The notes beneath the pieces are model-generated. The model saw only the letters and a program-made list of their open reading frames with translations, ran no database searches and had not been told where the DNA came from. From assembly GCA_037893245.1 (NCBI GenBank), contig JBAIAA010000348.1, positions 62,001 through 126,000 of the forward strand: a stretch of DNA of 64,000 nucleotides, in the 5' to 3' direction. The stretch is from Crossaster papposus. Its lineage: Eukaryota; Echinodermata; Asteroidea; Velatida; Solasteridae. Below are positions 24,201-39,200 of the stretch, piece by piece; position 1 is the stretch's first letter; each line of letters starts with the position of its first letter. The position numbers and the translations under genes were made by a program.

Positions 24201-27200
24201 CCTGCGGCCAATTTCAGAGCAGAAGTGCGTAGCGAAAAATTTGTTGCGTAGCTGCACAATAAACGATCGCTAGGTTTGAAGACATAATCAAAATTCTTCC
24301 CACGTACCTTGGGGCTCTTGTAGACCATAAGCAAACCAGGTTTCAGGACGCACCATAGCTTAGTCCAACCCTTCAATGTTCCTCTCACCTTTAAACCAAA
24401 AACAAACAAAAAAGAGAAAAATGTATTGATTTAGTTATTTACATTTTTTGTTATAGGTGTTTATGACTTCTGACTAGCATCCTCGAACAAAGATACGGAC
24501 AATTTGGGAGACCGGCGACATAGGGCCAGATAGATCAGTTGGTAGAGCGCCGGTCCGGTATTCCAGAGGTCGCAGGTTCAAGTCCCGCCTTGCCAATTTC
24601 TTTGTTCAATTTGAATTTGTTTATATTATTATCTTGAAGACTGAACAACAGACTCTTAAGGACTATAGGATTCTTTTGTTTTGGAGCAAAATCAAAGTTT
24701 GGGAAAACTCCCTGGAATAGCGTACCTTGAGGTGATCAGCCATCACGATGATTGAGGGGTCCTTGAGGGCGCTAAGCAGCTCCTTCGTGACGCGCTTCTT
24801 CTCCCGTCGGTAATTCTTCTTTTGAGCCTGAAGAAAATAATTCAAAGAATACGAGATGCAAATTACAAAAAACATCTAGAAGTCTACAAGTAGGTACGTT
24901 CATGCACAATAGGCGAACAATAGATCCTCTCGGTCCTCAGACATTCGTCTTTTGTTGAATGTTGTCCTTGTGTGTTAAAGTGTATGCTAAGTCTATGGGG
25001 TTAGGCTATAGTACAGGAACAAAGGGAAACACAATAGGGAATCCTCGGTGGTTATGGTAAAACAGGACTCGATGTACAAGAATGTACACTTATTCGCATT
25101 TTTGTATCACTGTGGAGACATGGCTTTGTTCTCGTGTACAAAATGGTTAGAAAGTCGAGCACGTTTTTCAAAATGCTCCCATTTTAACCATAATTTTTTC
25201 CTGGGTTGAAATTTCGACCCAATATACCCTATATTATACCATAACCCAAACACTAACCCTAACCCACATCCTAATCCTAGTTTTTAAGTAATTTAAGTAA
25301 AATCCAAAAATCTAATTCGTAAAATTCCCAATGGAGACCTATTCATCTATAGAAATTTACCCTCCGGAGACGTTTTGTCTCCATTGTACACATTGTGTTC
25401 ATGTCTCCAGAGGGTACGGTATTTCGCACCACACACGTTTGTTTAAGGTGTAAATCAAGGATTTCTTTTGTTCCTATTTTTTACGACGGCTCTCATTGGT
25501 TTTGTACACGAATCTCAATGGAGGACGTCCTCGATTACACACCTAACCCCAATCCACCTACGTGGCGTCAGGGACATGTCCTCCATTTGCACCATAAACA
25601 AACACACGGTATGTTGGCAAATGTACATTTTGTACACAGTATACACACACTTGTTATTTTACCGCACACGATTCACACTCGCACTTACCGAGAAATCCTT
25701 CATGTGAATTCCATATCTTGACGCCATTTTTTGCAAATCTCACACACCACCTGCACAAATCCCTCGTACCACCCAGGTTATAAAATACACACTGGTCCCG
25801 ACCAAACACGTACACACTACAGGTATAGAAGAAGTCCTACTGTATGTTTACAATAGTGATAAGCGCTCTGCTGTGCCAGTACATGTATACAAAATGGTTA
25901 CCAAGCACAACCTATTCAGACAGAACACAAAAGCCCTTGAGTTCCCAGAGCCGCTTCGAAAGAAAAAAAACACAGAATGAAGCCACTCCAGACCTGGGGC
26001 CAATTTCATAGAGCTGCTAAGCACACAAATTTGCTTAGCACCAAAAAGTCTTGCTCATTAAAAACAGGTTACCAGCCAAAATTCTACGGGTTTTTCATGC
26101 TAAGCCAAAATCCAGGTGATTATCAATCGAAAACAATAAAGACCACGTGAAATTTTGGTTTGTAACCTTGTTTTTGCCAAGGACAAATTTTCATGCTAAG
26201 CAAATTTGTGTGCTTAGCAGCTCTATGAAATTGGCCCCTGTCGTGAACTTTGTGAAGACCTACTAATAGATGACTCATTAGGAATAATAACCCCGAGGGG
26301 GAAAGGTTTCCTGAATGACTCGCTGGGGATAGAGTTGAAAAATAAATGGCAAAGATATAGATACAACAAAACTAATATGTTATCAATTATTGTGGCTTTT
26401 ATATGTCCATGTAGATATTGTATTCAATAATAGATTACTAAGGGCAGAGAAATACCTAGCAGGGTTTTTGAAGGTAGGATACACCATTTGCAGATATTGA
26501 AAAATTTTACTACCGAATTATTTCGAAAAATACCTATTTGAAAGTAAATAATGATTGTAGGCATCCAGCAAAATGAATGCCTAAGTTATCCTGTAATTGT
26601 TCCGGAAAAATTAAATTTTCTCAAACAAAATTCACGATCGCTGGACAGCCAAAGCGAAAAAAATAGAACCGACACCGGTTGGAAATGTACGATATTTTTC
26701 TTGCTTTTCTCAGCATCCATGATTGTAAAACTTCAGACAAACAGGAAAAAAAACTATTTTTGTTACCTTCATTTCAAACAACTCCTTTTCAGTAAAACAC
26801 CAACTTCCTTCGCCGCCGAATTGCTTTTACGAAACAGGAATCCCGAATAAGTGCCAGAAATGTTTTATGCAATCGTCAAGTCCAGCAAGAACAATACTGA
26901 TTAAGTTCACGTCGACACGCCGCAAACATTCGGTACGCCACGGTCGTTAACGCAGACTGATCGATAGCAACCATTAGACTGCCAAGATTGTGACAACATT
27001 AATGACGAGATCCATCTCAGTTTGGTTCATCGGTGACAGGCATTGGGAGCATTGCAAATCTTGACGGACTTTCATTATGTGGAGTGTCGTGGTCGGGCGG
27101 TTAAGAACTCGGTTTTCTGTTCCGCAGAGCGTGGGTTCGAGTCCCGGTGTCGACACGTGTGTCCTTAAGCAAGGCAATTAAACCACTATTGCTTCGTCCT

Positions 27201-30200
27201 TCGGATGGGACGTAAAGCTGTAGGTCCCGTGCGTTGTGTAATGCACGTAAAAGAACCCAGTAACACTCTTCGCTAAGAGAAGGGGTTTGCCCCGGTGTTC
27301 CTGGCAGCGCCTCGGAATAGGCAACTAGATAGATGGCGCTTTACAAATGCATGATCATCATCATTAGATCATGTAAATGTCAACCTGAAACCCTTCCTCT
27401 GTGAGAGTTCTTTACTGCAAGTCAGTAGCACGTGCCTATTCACTATATTGTATCAGTGAATGGCACTTCGGTAGTTTATAAATGGGCATATGGCTTTGCT
27501 TATACCGTGGCTTCGTAGCATGACCCAGTTGACCTGCAGTGTCCTATGGCATTCCTTGGAGTGCTTTGGAGTGCCATGTAATAACAGGTTTTTTTTCAGA
27601 GCGACTATTGAAGTGCATTGTGGTGTGAACAAGATCAAGGGTGAATTCGAGCGATTCACAATACCTAGAAGCTGCCGTTGGAGGCGCAAATCCTGCTATA
27701 CCCGTAGTGCATCATGGGAGAAAGTCGGCATCAGTTTGAAAACGGTATTCATTTTGCATGAACTCATCAGTTTTTAAGTCTTTTTGGACGCGCACGATTA
27801 AAGTTCAATTTTTTTTCTGCAAATAACAATGTTTTAATCAACGACGCTTCCGGATACATTTATGTTTGTGTTGTACCTCGCGTGAACAATGAAGAATAGA
27901 TATTTCACTACAGTATGATATACGGAAGAAGTCGACCGTAAAGTTTAAAAGTGGCTCTTTTGAGTGAAACGCTTGGTGGCGCACTGCATTGTGAATCGCC
28001 CGAATTAAACGACTCGGTGGCACTCAAGCTGTCTCTATTCACGAATCTCTCCAAGTCCAAAGCTGATAAAAATCCGAAGTATACGTCACTTTGATCCAAC
28101 CATCTCAAAAATGTTACCGTCTCACAATCTTGCCGATCCTACATGATCACATCACACCCTATGGATCTCTCTGACTAATGACACGAACACACTCCTAAAC
28201 TAGCCAGCTGGTGTGTTTTTTGCTGTTAAACGACCGAGGCCTTTTTTAATTAATGGTTGATGCGGTTGTCATGGCGACAGAGGGTGTCTTCTCATAGCAC
28301 GTCATGAACAGGTGACTGAACTGCTTCCCTGCGAGTACCCTTCGTACTTTGATATTTGACGTCAAGAAATTATTCGCCCCCAAATATAAATAAAACAATG
28401 TACATGAATGCATATATGTGACCCGCTCCATCAAAATCAGTAATAAGTCTCGAAATTAGAAATTTTTGAGATACATGTATGCACATGGTGAGAAAGGAAA
28501 ATTCATAAGCTTTCTAATGATACCCATCACAAGTGTGTATCGTCTTAGGTTAACGAGTTATGGTCTGATGAAGATGACAGTTGTATATTTATTTGCCGAA
28601 TCCACATTCCGAGAAAAACAGCTTTGAAATAAACAAAATTGACCAAAATCATACGGACAGCGCACACAAATCCTCTTCATTTTCATCTTTATTGATCGTT
28701 TTTACGTACAAGACATTAATGACAATAATCTGTGATAACTACACTTCCTAAAAATACAATGTTCAGAAAAAACGACTTGGTCACGATTTTCACCCATGCG
28801 TTCACTTCAACGGCCGATTGCGTAAAACGGCCCCAGCGACTTATTCCTGATTACGATGGAGCGGGTCACATATTACATGTAACAAATGTACCTTATTTGG
28901 TAAAGTCTGGTACTACATGTACCAGTAATGTACTTTCCTATTATTGTCAGACACTGTCTCCTAGCACCACACCATTCATCATTAACCTACATCATTATAT
29001 TTGTCAATTATTTATTTGATTATTAAATGCCTCCATTTTGGATTTGTTTTAAAGTTTATGGTTAGCCAGTTTAGTGAATAAACGAGACAGGCGTAATTAC
29101 TTGCATGCCCTTTTATACCTTTACCAGTTCGCACCGAGATTTTAAACAAAAATACTGGTCACCGGTGCGAACAATTTTTCCTAGAAAAAAAAAAAGTTGG
29201 GTTTTTAGTTTATTAGCCGTGTTTTTACGATGCAAAAATCAAAATCAATGCAAAAACCACATCATACCACAAGTACCGGTACCTCACCTTGAGCGACTCG
29301 CGTTTGGACAATTTGCTTGGAGTGGTACTCGACGAACCGTAGCCATCCCCAGTTGTGTTGAGCTTCCCTTCCGACTAAAAACACACAAATAAACGAAGAA
29401 GACAAATAAAGTTAAAAGGTAGGATACACCGTTTGCAGATATCGAAAAAATTGACTACCGAATTATTGAGAAATATCTTACTTATTTGAAAGTAAATAAT
29501 GATTCTAGGCATCCAGCAAAATGAATGCGTGAGATATGCAGGGCACTTCCCCAAATTCTACAAGTTCGTTTGGCCTTGCGCTATTTGTCTTTAAAAACAT
29601 TTGCAAACGTTGTTGGCGATACATGCCCAAGAATCAGCCAAACAACATAAAAACTAAAAACAATAAAAACATAAGAATAACTGCCTGACGCCGGTTAAAA
29701 TCAAACGCTGTTTTTCTTGCTTTCCTCGGCATCCATGATTGTAAAACTTCGGACAAGTCAGTTAAATAATATTTATAATAAAATACAACCCCCCAAATCC
29801 TACCGTTCCACATGATATCCACATGATAATTCAAGCATTTACCAATGGTGTATCCTACCTTTACATCCACTCATTTATGATAATTCAAGCAATTACCAAT
29901 GGTGTATCCTACCTTTAAAGATGTTGAAACAATGCAATAAAAAAAAGTAAACAATGGTTTACGATTACTGGTTTGAAAAAAGGGGAACATACCGTATTTG
30001 CAGAACAATTTGAAAGAAAAACATTATGGGATACAATTGTTTGTTATTTTAACGCTACTGCAAGCTACAGAAAACTTGCATTGGAGTATCCATGCAGAAG
30101 CATGGTATGATGTAGAAAGTAATCAGCTGGTTGCACAATTCGTTGATCGGTGTGTTAAATGAGGTTCACGGTGATGAGACATCGAAGAGCATCACATCGT

Positions 30201-33200
30201 CTCTTCTGCAAGTACATGTACACCGGCTGGCATTCCTCCAGATGTCACTTAACCAGTTCGCGCCGCAGGACGTATATACACATATAGTTTTCCCAAGATT
30301 CAAAACGGATGACGCATAAACACGTCTCGAGCAAGGCCAGAAATGTCTGTCAGCAGCGAGCAAGGCCGGAAATGCATGGGTGTGCTTCCCGGTACCATCG
30401 GCCTGAACCCACCTCGGATCGAGTTTTATTTTAAAAAATCCCCGCCTCGGCTGGGTGATGTTAAAATAATCCCGGCGCGAACTGCTTGAAGAAGTTAATG
30501 AATAGCAAAAGTGTCAACAAAAACAACAAAATTAAGGAGAAAAGTGCTGTGTGGTAAGACATTCATCGTAGTGTGTATTTGTAGAGGCAATTGACATCAG
30601 GGTTTTTGGTGTAACATTAGATCCAACGCGAGACATCTAAGACTGTCACAATAGATTGGCCTACTCTGGAGTTTTGACGAGGAACAATTTAGACAACTAC
30701 CCAAACAATTCCTGTACATGTATGTACGTATAGATGTCAAGGCTCGCTTGATTTTCAAGACAAAAGTATAATTCAAAACGAGAGTGGAAGACATGTACAG
30801 TACTGAGCAGGACATCAAAACCTTGAGAAGGTTCTGGTGGTAGGATACAATCTTGGCATAGGATACTATGTAGAAGACACTAAAACTAACAATAAATTAA
30901 TAACAAATGATGGTCTGGAATTCCGAGTCAGGAAAGCGAAAACCAAACAAACTGTTTCCATTTTTATCTTTCCACGACCGGGTTAATAAACATACGCAAG
31001 CTGCGCAATCAATCTTGCCGTCTAGCCTCAAACCAATGCCCCCTGAGGCCGGCCGGGGAGGAGCAGGCCTGATAAACAAGCAGGATGCGACACACACGTC
31101 GCAATATATTCAACTTGATTGCAGCTGATATGAAATGATGAATTATAAAAAAACCATCTGCACTTTATGCTTTGTAGACGACGATGCAGTGCCAACGGGG
31201 ACACTATTATGAAAGACGGGGTGCTGAGGTGAAATTACATTTAGTGTCTCGGGTTAATAATGAAAAATCATAGATACGCCCCATTTTTCTGTGATTAAAG
31301 TCGTAATGTAATTATTTCTGTCGAGTAGAGGAGAGCGAGAAAATGAAATACACAATTGGGTCATTTTTATAAATTTAGGGTCCAAACTCCAAAGTACAAA
31401 AGTATGACATTATTCCTGTCGCCGTTACCTTGGTAATTTATAAAATGTCATTCAATTATCATTAGAAATGACTTCAAACGTAATGCATTTTGTATTCGTT
31501 GGCTAATCATAAAACATTACGAGAGGGTGGATGCATTAAAGATAGCAGGATACACCATTTGCAGATATCCCCCAAAAAATTAATACCGAATTATTAAGAA
31601 ATATCTTACTTTTTTTTAAAGTAAATAATGATTCTATGCATCCAGCAAAATGATTGCGCTAGATATCTTGTAAATGTTCCGACATTTTTTATTTTATTTA
31701 AAAACATCACGATCGCCGGAAACCAGAACGACAAGAACAGTAAGATATTTCCTAATAATTCGGTAGTAACATTTTTCGATATCTGCAAATGGTGTATCCA
31801 ACCTTTAAAATCAAATCAGGAATACATACATTGTACACGTCCTATGTACATTATACATGTGATGTAATCTAAATGATGTTGATTGCTTTTCAAATAAACT
31901 GGCTCTCCAATTTCGCGAATACTCGAGTGCACTTTGTCAAAATAACAAAAGGAAATTATGAAATCCGTCATTGGGGATTTGCACAGTTCTGCCCAAAGGG
32001 CCAACAAATAAAAATTAAAGCCGATGTTTTCTGCATCCCCTATCAATTACAGCGTGACCTAAATGTGTGGGTGGTCATGTATGTGTGGCTACGCGCGATA
32101 CAATATAACCCAAGGCAGGGCTTCAACGTGTTCGATGCAGGAAAAAACAAACACTTGTTTGACGTCAACTCTGCAACACTGCCTTGTTTACTTCTGAGCG
32201 AGGGAGGTATTTTTAGCACGGTTTGCAAAAAACAAGGGGATAAGATCATTCCCTGACGAAGGAATCTACAGTTTCCCGATATTCCATAAATGATAAATGG
32301 GCGAGTATGGTGGGAAAATGGATTGATTTAATGAAACCAAATACGATTATTTAACTGCAAACTTTAGATAATGCGTAATGAATGACAGGGCGTGACTTTT
32401 TAAAAGAAAACTCAATATTTGATGAATTATTTTTTCAAGAAATGTAAGGAACAAAATTTGCAAACAATTTTGACAATTGTTAGAAATTTTACGAGTCTCC
32501 AATTTTGTTTTGTTTAGGTTTTTCCGAAAATTTCGGAAAATTTCTCTATTTGAGTATTTTTTTTTTAAGGAGAGAGGAATTTATGACAAACCACACAACA
32601 GACCCAAATATTAAAAAATCAGAAAAAAATTGCATGATTTCTTGTTATTAATTTTTTTATTTTATTTTCAAAGGGTCAACTGAAAAAAAAGAAATCTCAA
32701 CCTACACTGTTCAAATGCGAGCTGTGGAACGGCAGAAATGCGGACCACGGTCGCCTCTTGTGATTGGTCGTCATGCTGTGTGACCTTAGGGTCGCGTACG
32801 GGTGCACGGCCATCCCAGAATCCTCTACCAGAAAGCTGTCGCTCATCGAGCGCTGCTGGGTGGGTTTTTGAGTCGCGTGTATGACGCGCTGCGCCATTAC
32901 GAATTTCTCAAGAATCAAAAACGTTGAATGATGCCTTTAAAAGAAGTTCTTCATTTCCTTCTAGTCGTATTATAAACAAGGGAAGACTGCACTCTCTTTT
33001 CACTTTCTATTCCCTCAACACACAGTGAGCGCAAACAATGTAGCACTTTGAAGAACAAGACTTGTTTACACACTATACATACATGCAACGGTAGTATGCT
33101 TAATTTCTGTCACTTTCATAAGTTTGCCAGGACCGTTGTTCAGCTTTTCCGCACTTGCTAGTTTTCTCCAATTTTTTCCCAAAATCTTTTACACCAATAT

Positions 33201-36200
33201 AGTCTCCAATGTACAATGTAGCGGTTGCACTTTGAAGAACCAGATTTGTTTACACACTTCCATGTAGAAAACCTTGCAACAATGTGGCAGCCATGTCGGT
33301 CATGTTCCCCGCTCGCATTCAACAGTAAACAAAAGGTCGTAGAGTCATCCCATCAACAGTACCAGACTACTGTTCTCCAATGAAGCTGCAATCCAACTGT
33401 GCTAAATCAACACAAACAAACATACTTCCATCGATTTGCATTTCCTCACTAAAAATGGCGGCCTCAAAAGTTCCAAACTCCACGCTGTCGACAGTATATT
33501 TTTTAACTCTTCGCAACATACTGCTGACCTACGCACATGTATTTGTATACACAAACAGTGTATTTAAATCATCTGCAGAACTACACATGTATACATATCA
33601 CGTGATACTTCTGTACACCATAAGGTTCCGCAACAATTGTTTGTTGTTTTGCGTTTAAAATACACCAGACATGACGTCCTCCAAAATGTCCCGCTGCAAA
33701 CTGTTTATCGAACTCCGTGTCGTCGCTCACATGACCTGGGCGAAGTGTTTAGTTTCTGTTTAATAACCGCATACAGTACACACACAAAAAGGAAAAAGGA
33801 TATCTGCAGATAATGTTCCGAGGATCCTCCCCGACACGACTCCGATGATAAACTCATAAGGGAAGGAAGGGTATGGTTTTCACAATTGACACAAAATGAA
33901 TTGACTGTTGTGATAAACTACCAATCAACAGTTTGAGAAGGAAGTGTACACATATGTATGTGTTTTTTCGTGTAATCATTTTTTGTGTACGTTATCTCGG
34001 ATGTCATGTAAAAGATAACAACCAGTTGGTAGTGTCATGGAGGAAGGATCCCTTCCTCAATGATAGTACAGGAAGGAAATGCCAATGCCATACCAATCTT
34101 TTAGGCCACACTTCCAGGTATAATGTGACAAACCCGCTAGACAGGAACATGTTCTAGCATGTTCTTTTGTTTTTGAAAAAGTTGACCGAGTTGTGGGGAT
34201 ATTTCCCTGTCGCCATAATATTTTGGGTCTCCAGTAAAAGGGTCTAGAGGTAGAATTTGGTTAGGGTATAATGAAAGAAAATGGAGAAGACGACAAATTA
34301 AGTGTGACGTTGACAATTTTAGGTTGATAGAATTTTCAGATTTTCAATTTAGAAAGATTTCCCTCAGCACAAAAACTCTATGGAGTGTCCCCAAAACGTC
34401 ATGTACGGAAACAATGGGTGATATTTTGGAGTGTGTGAGTTAGTCTTGCATACGCACTGTGGACCTCCGAACAATATAGGTCCACACGATGCGGGAAGAG
34501 GTTACGGTTTGTGGACTTGCCCAGGTCCACAATCCGTTTTTCAGTTTCCGAAAAAGAGCGCTAGAGGAAAAACGGGTTAGGGTTATATATAGAAAAGATA
34601 GAAGGAACAGCTGAGAGGCCCAGAATCAAATTTTGAGGGTAAATTTGTTTTGGGGAAGCGAGAAAAATGAGTATTTAGTCAACGTTTTTTAACTACACGA
34701 AGACAAAGGAATGTCCACAGTACGTATGTACATGTAAGGTAAAGCTGGGTGTTCTTGTATCGTATTACGATCGAGGATCGAAACACAAAAGAGAACAAAG
34801 GGAACAAAGGATCCTGAAAGGACGGTTTGCTTGTCTGAATTCGGTCCTCGATCGTTGGGGCAAGCGCTAGGTAATGGGGTTAGGGTATAGTAAAGGAACA
34901 AAGGAAAACACAATATCGATCCTCGGTCGTTATGTGGTTCACGTGTTCTTGTCTTGCATTACGATCGAGGATCGAAACACAAAAGAGAACAAAGGGAACA
35001 AAGGATCCTCGATCGACGGTTTGCTTGTCCGAATTCTGTCCTCGATCGACGGTGCAATGGCAAAGCAATGGGGATTGGGTTAAGTAAAGGAAGAAAGGAA
35101 AACACAATATCGATCCTCGGTCGTTATGTGGTTCACGACTGTGTGTGTGTTCTTGTCTTGCATTACGATCGAGGATCGAAACACAAAAGAGAACAAAGGG
35201 AACAAAGGATCCTCGATCGACGGTTTGCTTGTCCGAATTCTGTCCTCGATCGACGGTGCAATGGCAAAGCAATGGGGATTGGGTTAAGTAAAGGAAGAAA
35301 GGAAAACACAATATCGATCCTCGGTCGTTATGTGGTTCACGACTGTGTGTGTGTGTGTGTGCGTTTGTATTGACCGGCAATCGTGGTCGTCGGACAAAAG
35401 AATTGGGAGTCAAACAATGGGTCCACGATTGACACAACGTCCACGATCTTTTCCCGTGTACAAATCCTATGGCGATCATCCGAAAACGTTAAGAGTATAA
35501 ACAAAAGAGGGAAGACGGTCGGACAATACCCCGTCCACGATTGCCGGTCAAAACATAACTGGGTGTGTGTGTGTAGATATACTCCTGTGTGGAGAGGGCA
35601 AGTTGGGGTGAAGTGGCTTGCCCAAGGAAACAGCATATGGCTAGCAGCTGGATTCGAACCCCTGACCCTCCGATCATGAGTAACAAACCCTATCCACTAC
35701 ATAGGTGTGTCAATCTACCGTACAATTACCTACCCGACTCCTGGGGGCTTGGAACTTTGATGATGGCTGCAGTGAATCCTTGTTAAATATTTCCCCATGG
35801 TCCTGGTCGGTTCCTTGGCCTGTATATTAACAAAGGGAAGACAAAAAAACAACCTCGTTTTAGAGTGCTAATGGAAAAAATCCAGGCAGTCCCCAGTGAA
35901 TCGGGAAGCAGATTCTCTTGAAGTTTCACGGTCAAAACATAAGTTGAGATTTCATAAAATGGAAACCGGACATTTTAAAATGGAAAATTGGATAACAAGG
36001 CTAATATCAGAGAAAACAGTTAAGAGGTTTTTATATTTTGTGATAGTTTAAATTTTAAGTAAAGTGTTGTACCAAAAAAATATGCTTCTATTGTTACAAT
36101 GGTTATAACGGCCATAATTTGTCGACGGAATGCCCAAATGAAGCACAAAACAGTATTGGAAAGTGAATTTCATCCTCTTTCCTAATCTTAGCAAACCCTC

Positions 36201-39200
36201 ATTTTGACCTCTGCCTAGTTTTGTCTCGTTTTCCAAGAATACCTCACATATTAACAACGTAAGCACATTGTACTAAAAACATATTCCTGAGATGATCAGA
36301 GTCCATCCATACATAGTTCCGACATGACTTGCCATACCTGCATGGCTTTTGGACCGACCCCGTGGTGTTCCTTCTATCTTCAGCCTCTGCATCATATCCC
36401 CTTCGCCACCCTCCGCAGACAGCTATAAATCCCCACGGACAACTCCGCAGCAAGGCCGACAAACAAGAACAGTTCCGTGAATCACCGTTAGGAGTAAAAT
36501 ATCACAATGGCATCAACTTTATTCCAAAGCGTCCATTTTATTCGGGCGGTATTGATTTTTGCTGGCGAGACGAAAAGCTCGTAGTCTGGCAAACAACCTG
36601 TTAATGTCAGCCTTTGAGAAGTTTACAAGCGCAGTTGAATCACTGATGCAGTTGAATCTCTGATAAAATTGTATCCGCTGAAACCATATGGCACAAAATT
36701 ATAATCCCAAACTGATGTTTTTTTTAGCACAATGCATGAAGTCGGCACGGAATAACAAATCAAGCTTGTCCGATCCTCCAAAAGCATTAAATTACAAACA
36801 GTCAACACGAGTCCTCAATAATTTTGGCGAACACATAGAGTGATGGACGCGAATGACCAAAGAAGTACAAGTACATCACAGCGTTGGAAGTCAAGCCGCA
36901 TTAGTGATGACAAGTCGTGATTACTGGGCTAAGCTACATGTAGTCCGACCGGTAAAATCCGGACTGGAAATAGAAGAAGTAATTTGGGCACATTAATTTC
37001 AGAGTAATTAAGTTGAAGAAGAAATATTGACAGCAACGACCCACAGAAATAATAGGAGATATGTGTATACACTTTGCATTAAAAATCCATTTGCATATGT
37101 ACAGTCCCAACTAACGACCGTCGCTGAAAATAAATTCAACAATCCAGAAAGAAGTTTGAAAGCAGAGCGACTGCAGCACTGCTTTTGTTGACAGGCCCTA
37201 TCAGGCTCGAATATTTGGTACCAAAAGCCACGACATTGTCAAATATTCAACCACTAAACTACCCTGCACACACAAATGCAAGTGTGTAAACACCTTCAAT
37301 TGTGGACGCGGCATTGTCCGACCGTTATCCCTCTTTCGTTTGTACTCTAACGTTTTCGGAAGACCTCCTTAGGATTTGTACACGATTTGGAATCGTGGAC
37401 CTTCTGTCAATCGTGGACCCATTGTTTGACTCCCAATTCTTTTGTCCGACGTCCACGATGGAAGGTGTTTACACACGCACACACGCCTCCCCACTGGTAC
37501 GGTAACTCGCAATAGACAACCAGCCCGATTGCGTCGGTCTTCCGTCTGTACTGTCAGCGTTGCTGATGTTATGTCCCAAAGTCAGTCACAGGGTAGAAGT
37601 GATTACAGTCAATAGTAACATTTGACGGATTGGATTTTTCTCTAACAAAATACATCTACGTGTGCATGTACTGTACCGGTATATCAAACTAGATACACCT
37701 ATTATTGTAAAAACAAGGTATTCGTTTCAAGTTGTGGACGTTGCTGCCGTTTCGTGTAACTCTAGATACGGAGAGTTCTGACGGTTGCTATGGATGTTGA
37801 TGAGAAATGAGTCGAGTGGCAAGTAAAATACGCAGAATTTAAGCTCTTTTTGTGATTGGTTGGAATAATTGGCCCAATCGCCTAGGAGGATAGAGGCGCA
37901 CGTACCGTACATCTTCCGCTTATGTACATCTTCTGGGTGTCATTTAAGACGTGCTGACTCGTGTAAAGCAAGATGCAGCTAATTAGCGGCAAGACGAACC
38001 GTGTTGACACAGTGTGCACTGGCTCGCGTAAGGATTACCGTGTTTCCTGTGGTACAGCGCCAAATAAGCATTTGTATTAAGCTGAAGTAAATGACATAAT
38101 GAAGAACAATCGACTGTCTGCAATGTGTGCATTTCACTCCAATCGTAGCTCAGATTTGTTCTAAAATCAGTACACTGTGAAGACGGACAAACAATAGAGG
38201 ACAACAGAATGAAAAGATCCCCACAAGGAAATTCTAAAAGAGGAAGACGTCTCCACAAGAAATTGTGCGTATCGGTACAAAATCTAAAGAATGCATTCGT
38301 TGACCGATAAAATTGAACACAGCAGTAACAATTCCCCTGAAGACGAGCAGAAAATAGTGCCTGAAGATGCAGTCTCCCTTTTTAAGACTCTGACAAATTT
38401 GAAGCAAACTTTCCACCTATCTAAGAGATACTTCAACCACTTCACAATAGATCTTCTCTAGGAAATTTCTTGAAGAAGGAAAATTTGTTCATCTCAAGGA
38501 TGTCCCTCGCTCACACTTCCACGCAGAAATCAATGGTGAAACGAGTCAGGTAAAGAAAAGATGAGATCTTAGATGACGTGTGTCGAGTATTTTCACTTGT
38601 ATCCCAGCTGAGACTCGATTCTAAAACTCCATCGATCCTAAAAATCCTACTCGTTCGAAGACAGCGTAAAAGAGAGAAAACAAATCCTATCAGATTACAG
38701 ATAAGACCCGTGGCTCTCTGGCCGAGCCATCCCGCTGAGTGGAGGGTCTAACGTCGTGCTTCCACACACTACGGGGAAAATATCCATTCTGATTGGCTGG
38801 GTTTACGATCCGTCCTGTCCTACAAGCATTCTTATCCCCTCCTTGTACATGTAGTGCAAGCTGAGCTTGCGCAGAGCGGAACGTGGCAGCCACGACCGGC
38901 AACCACTTGATTGATTAGGGACCGGGCAAAAATAGGCCCATACTGCAGGGCTGGAGTTTACTTCGGTAAATGACAGTAGATGAAGGGTTTTGTGAAGTAG
39001 GAGGAGAGGGGGGAGAGGAGGGGATTCACTGAAAGGTCAAAACCGAGCAGGTGCAGCCTGCGGGGATTATAAAGAAACTTGCAAAAAATGTAAATTTATG
39101 ACTTGGCATCCACACGTGCAATGAGAACAATAAACAAGAGCAGTTTGTAATATACGGTTCTTCAGAATTTTGTTTATTTTTTTATTTTAACAAACTCCAT

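Noticed and set aside
24519..24591. tRNA gene-like sequence (also at 130-196, 23303-23375 and 62426-62500)
   Set aside because: A and B boxes are present but acceptor stems do not pair and the flanks repeat between copies, so these are SINE heads, not tRNA genes.
34767..35342. CRISPR-like direct repeats
   Set aside because: Unit length is about 200 bp with inverted ends, no spacers, and the DNA is eukaryotic.
34880..35479. 199-codon open frame on the minus strand and a 139-codon one on the plus strand
   Set aside because: Both arise from the tandem family I repeats; they contain repeated blocks and no start or domain support.
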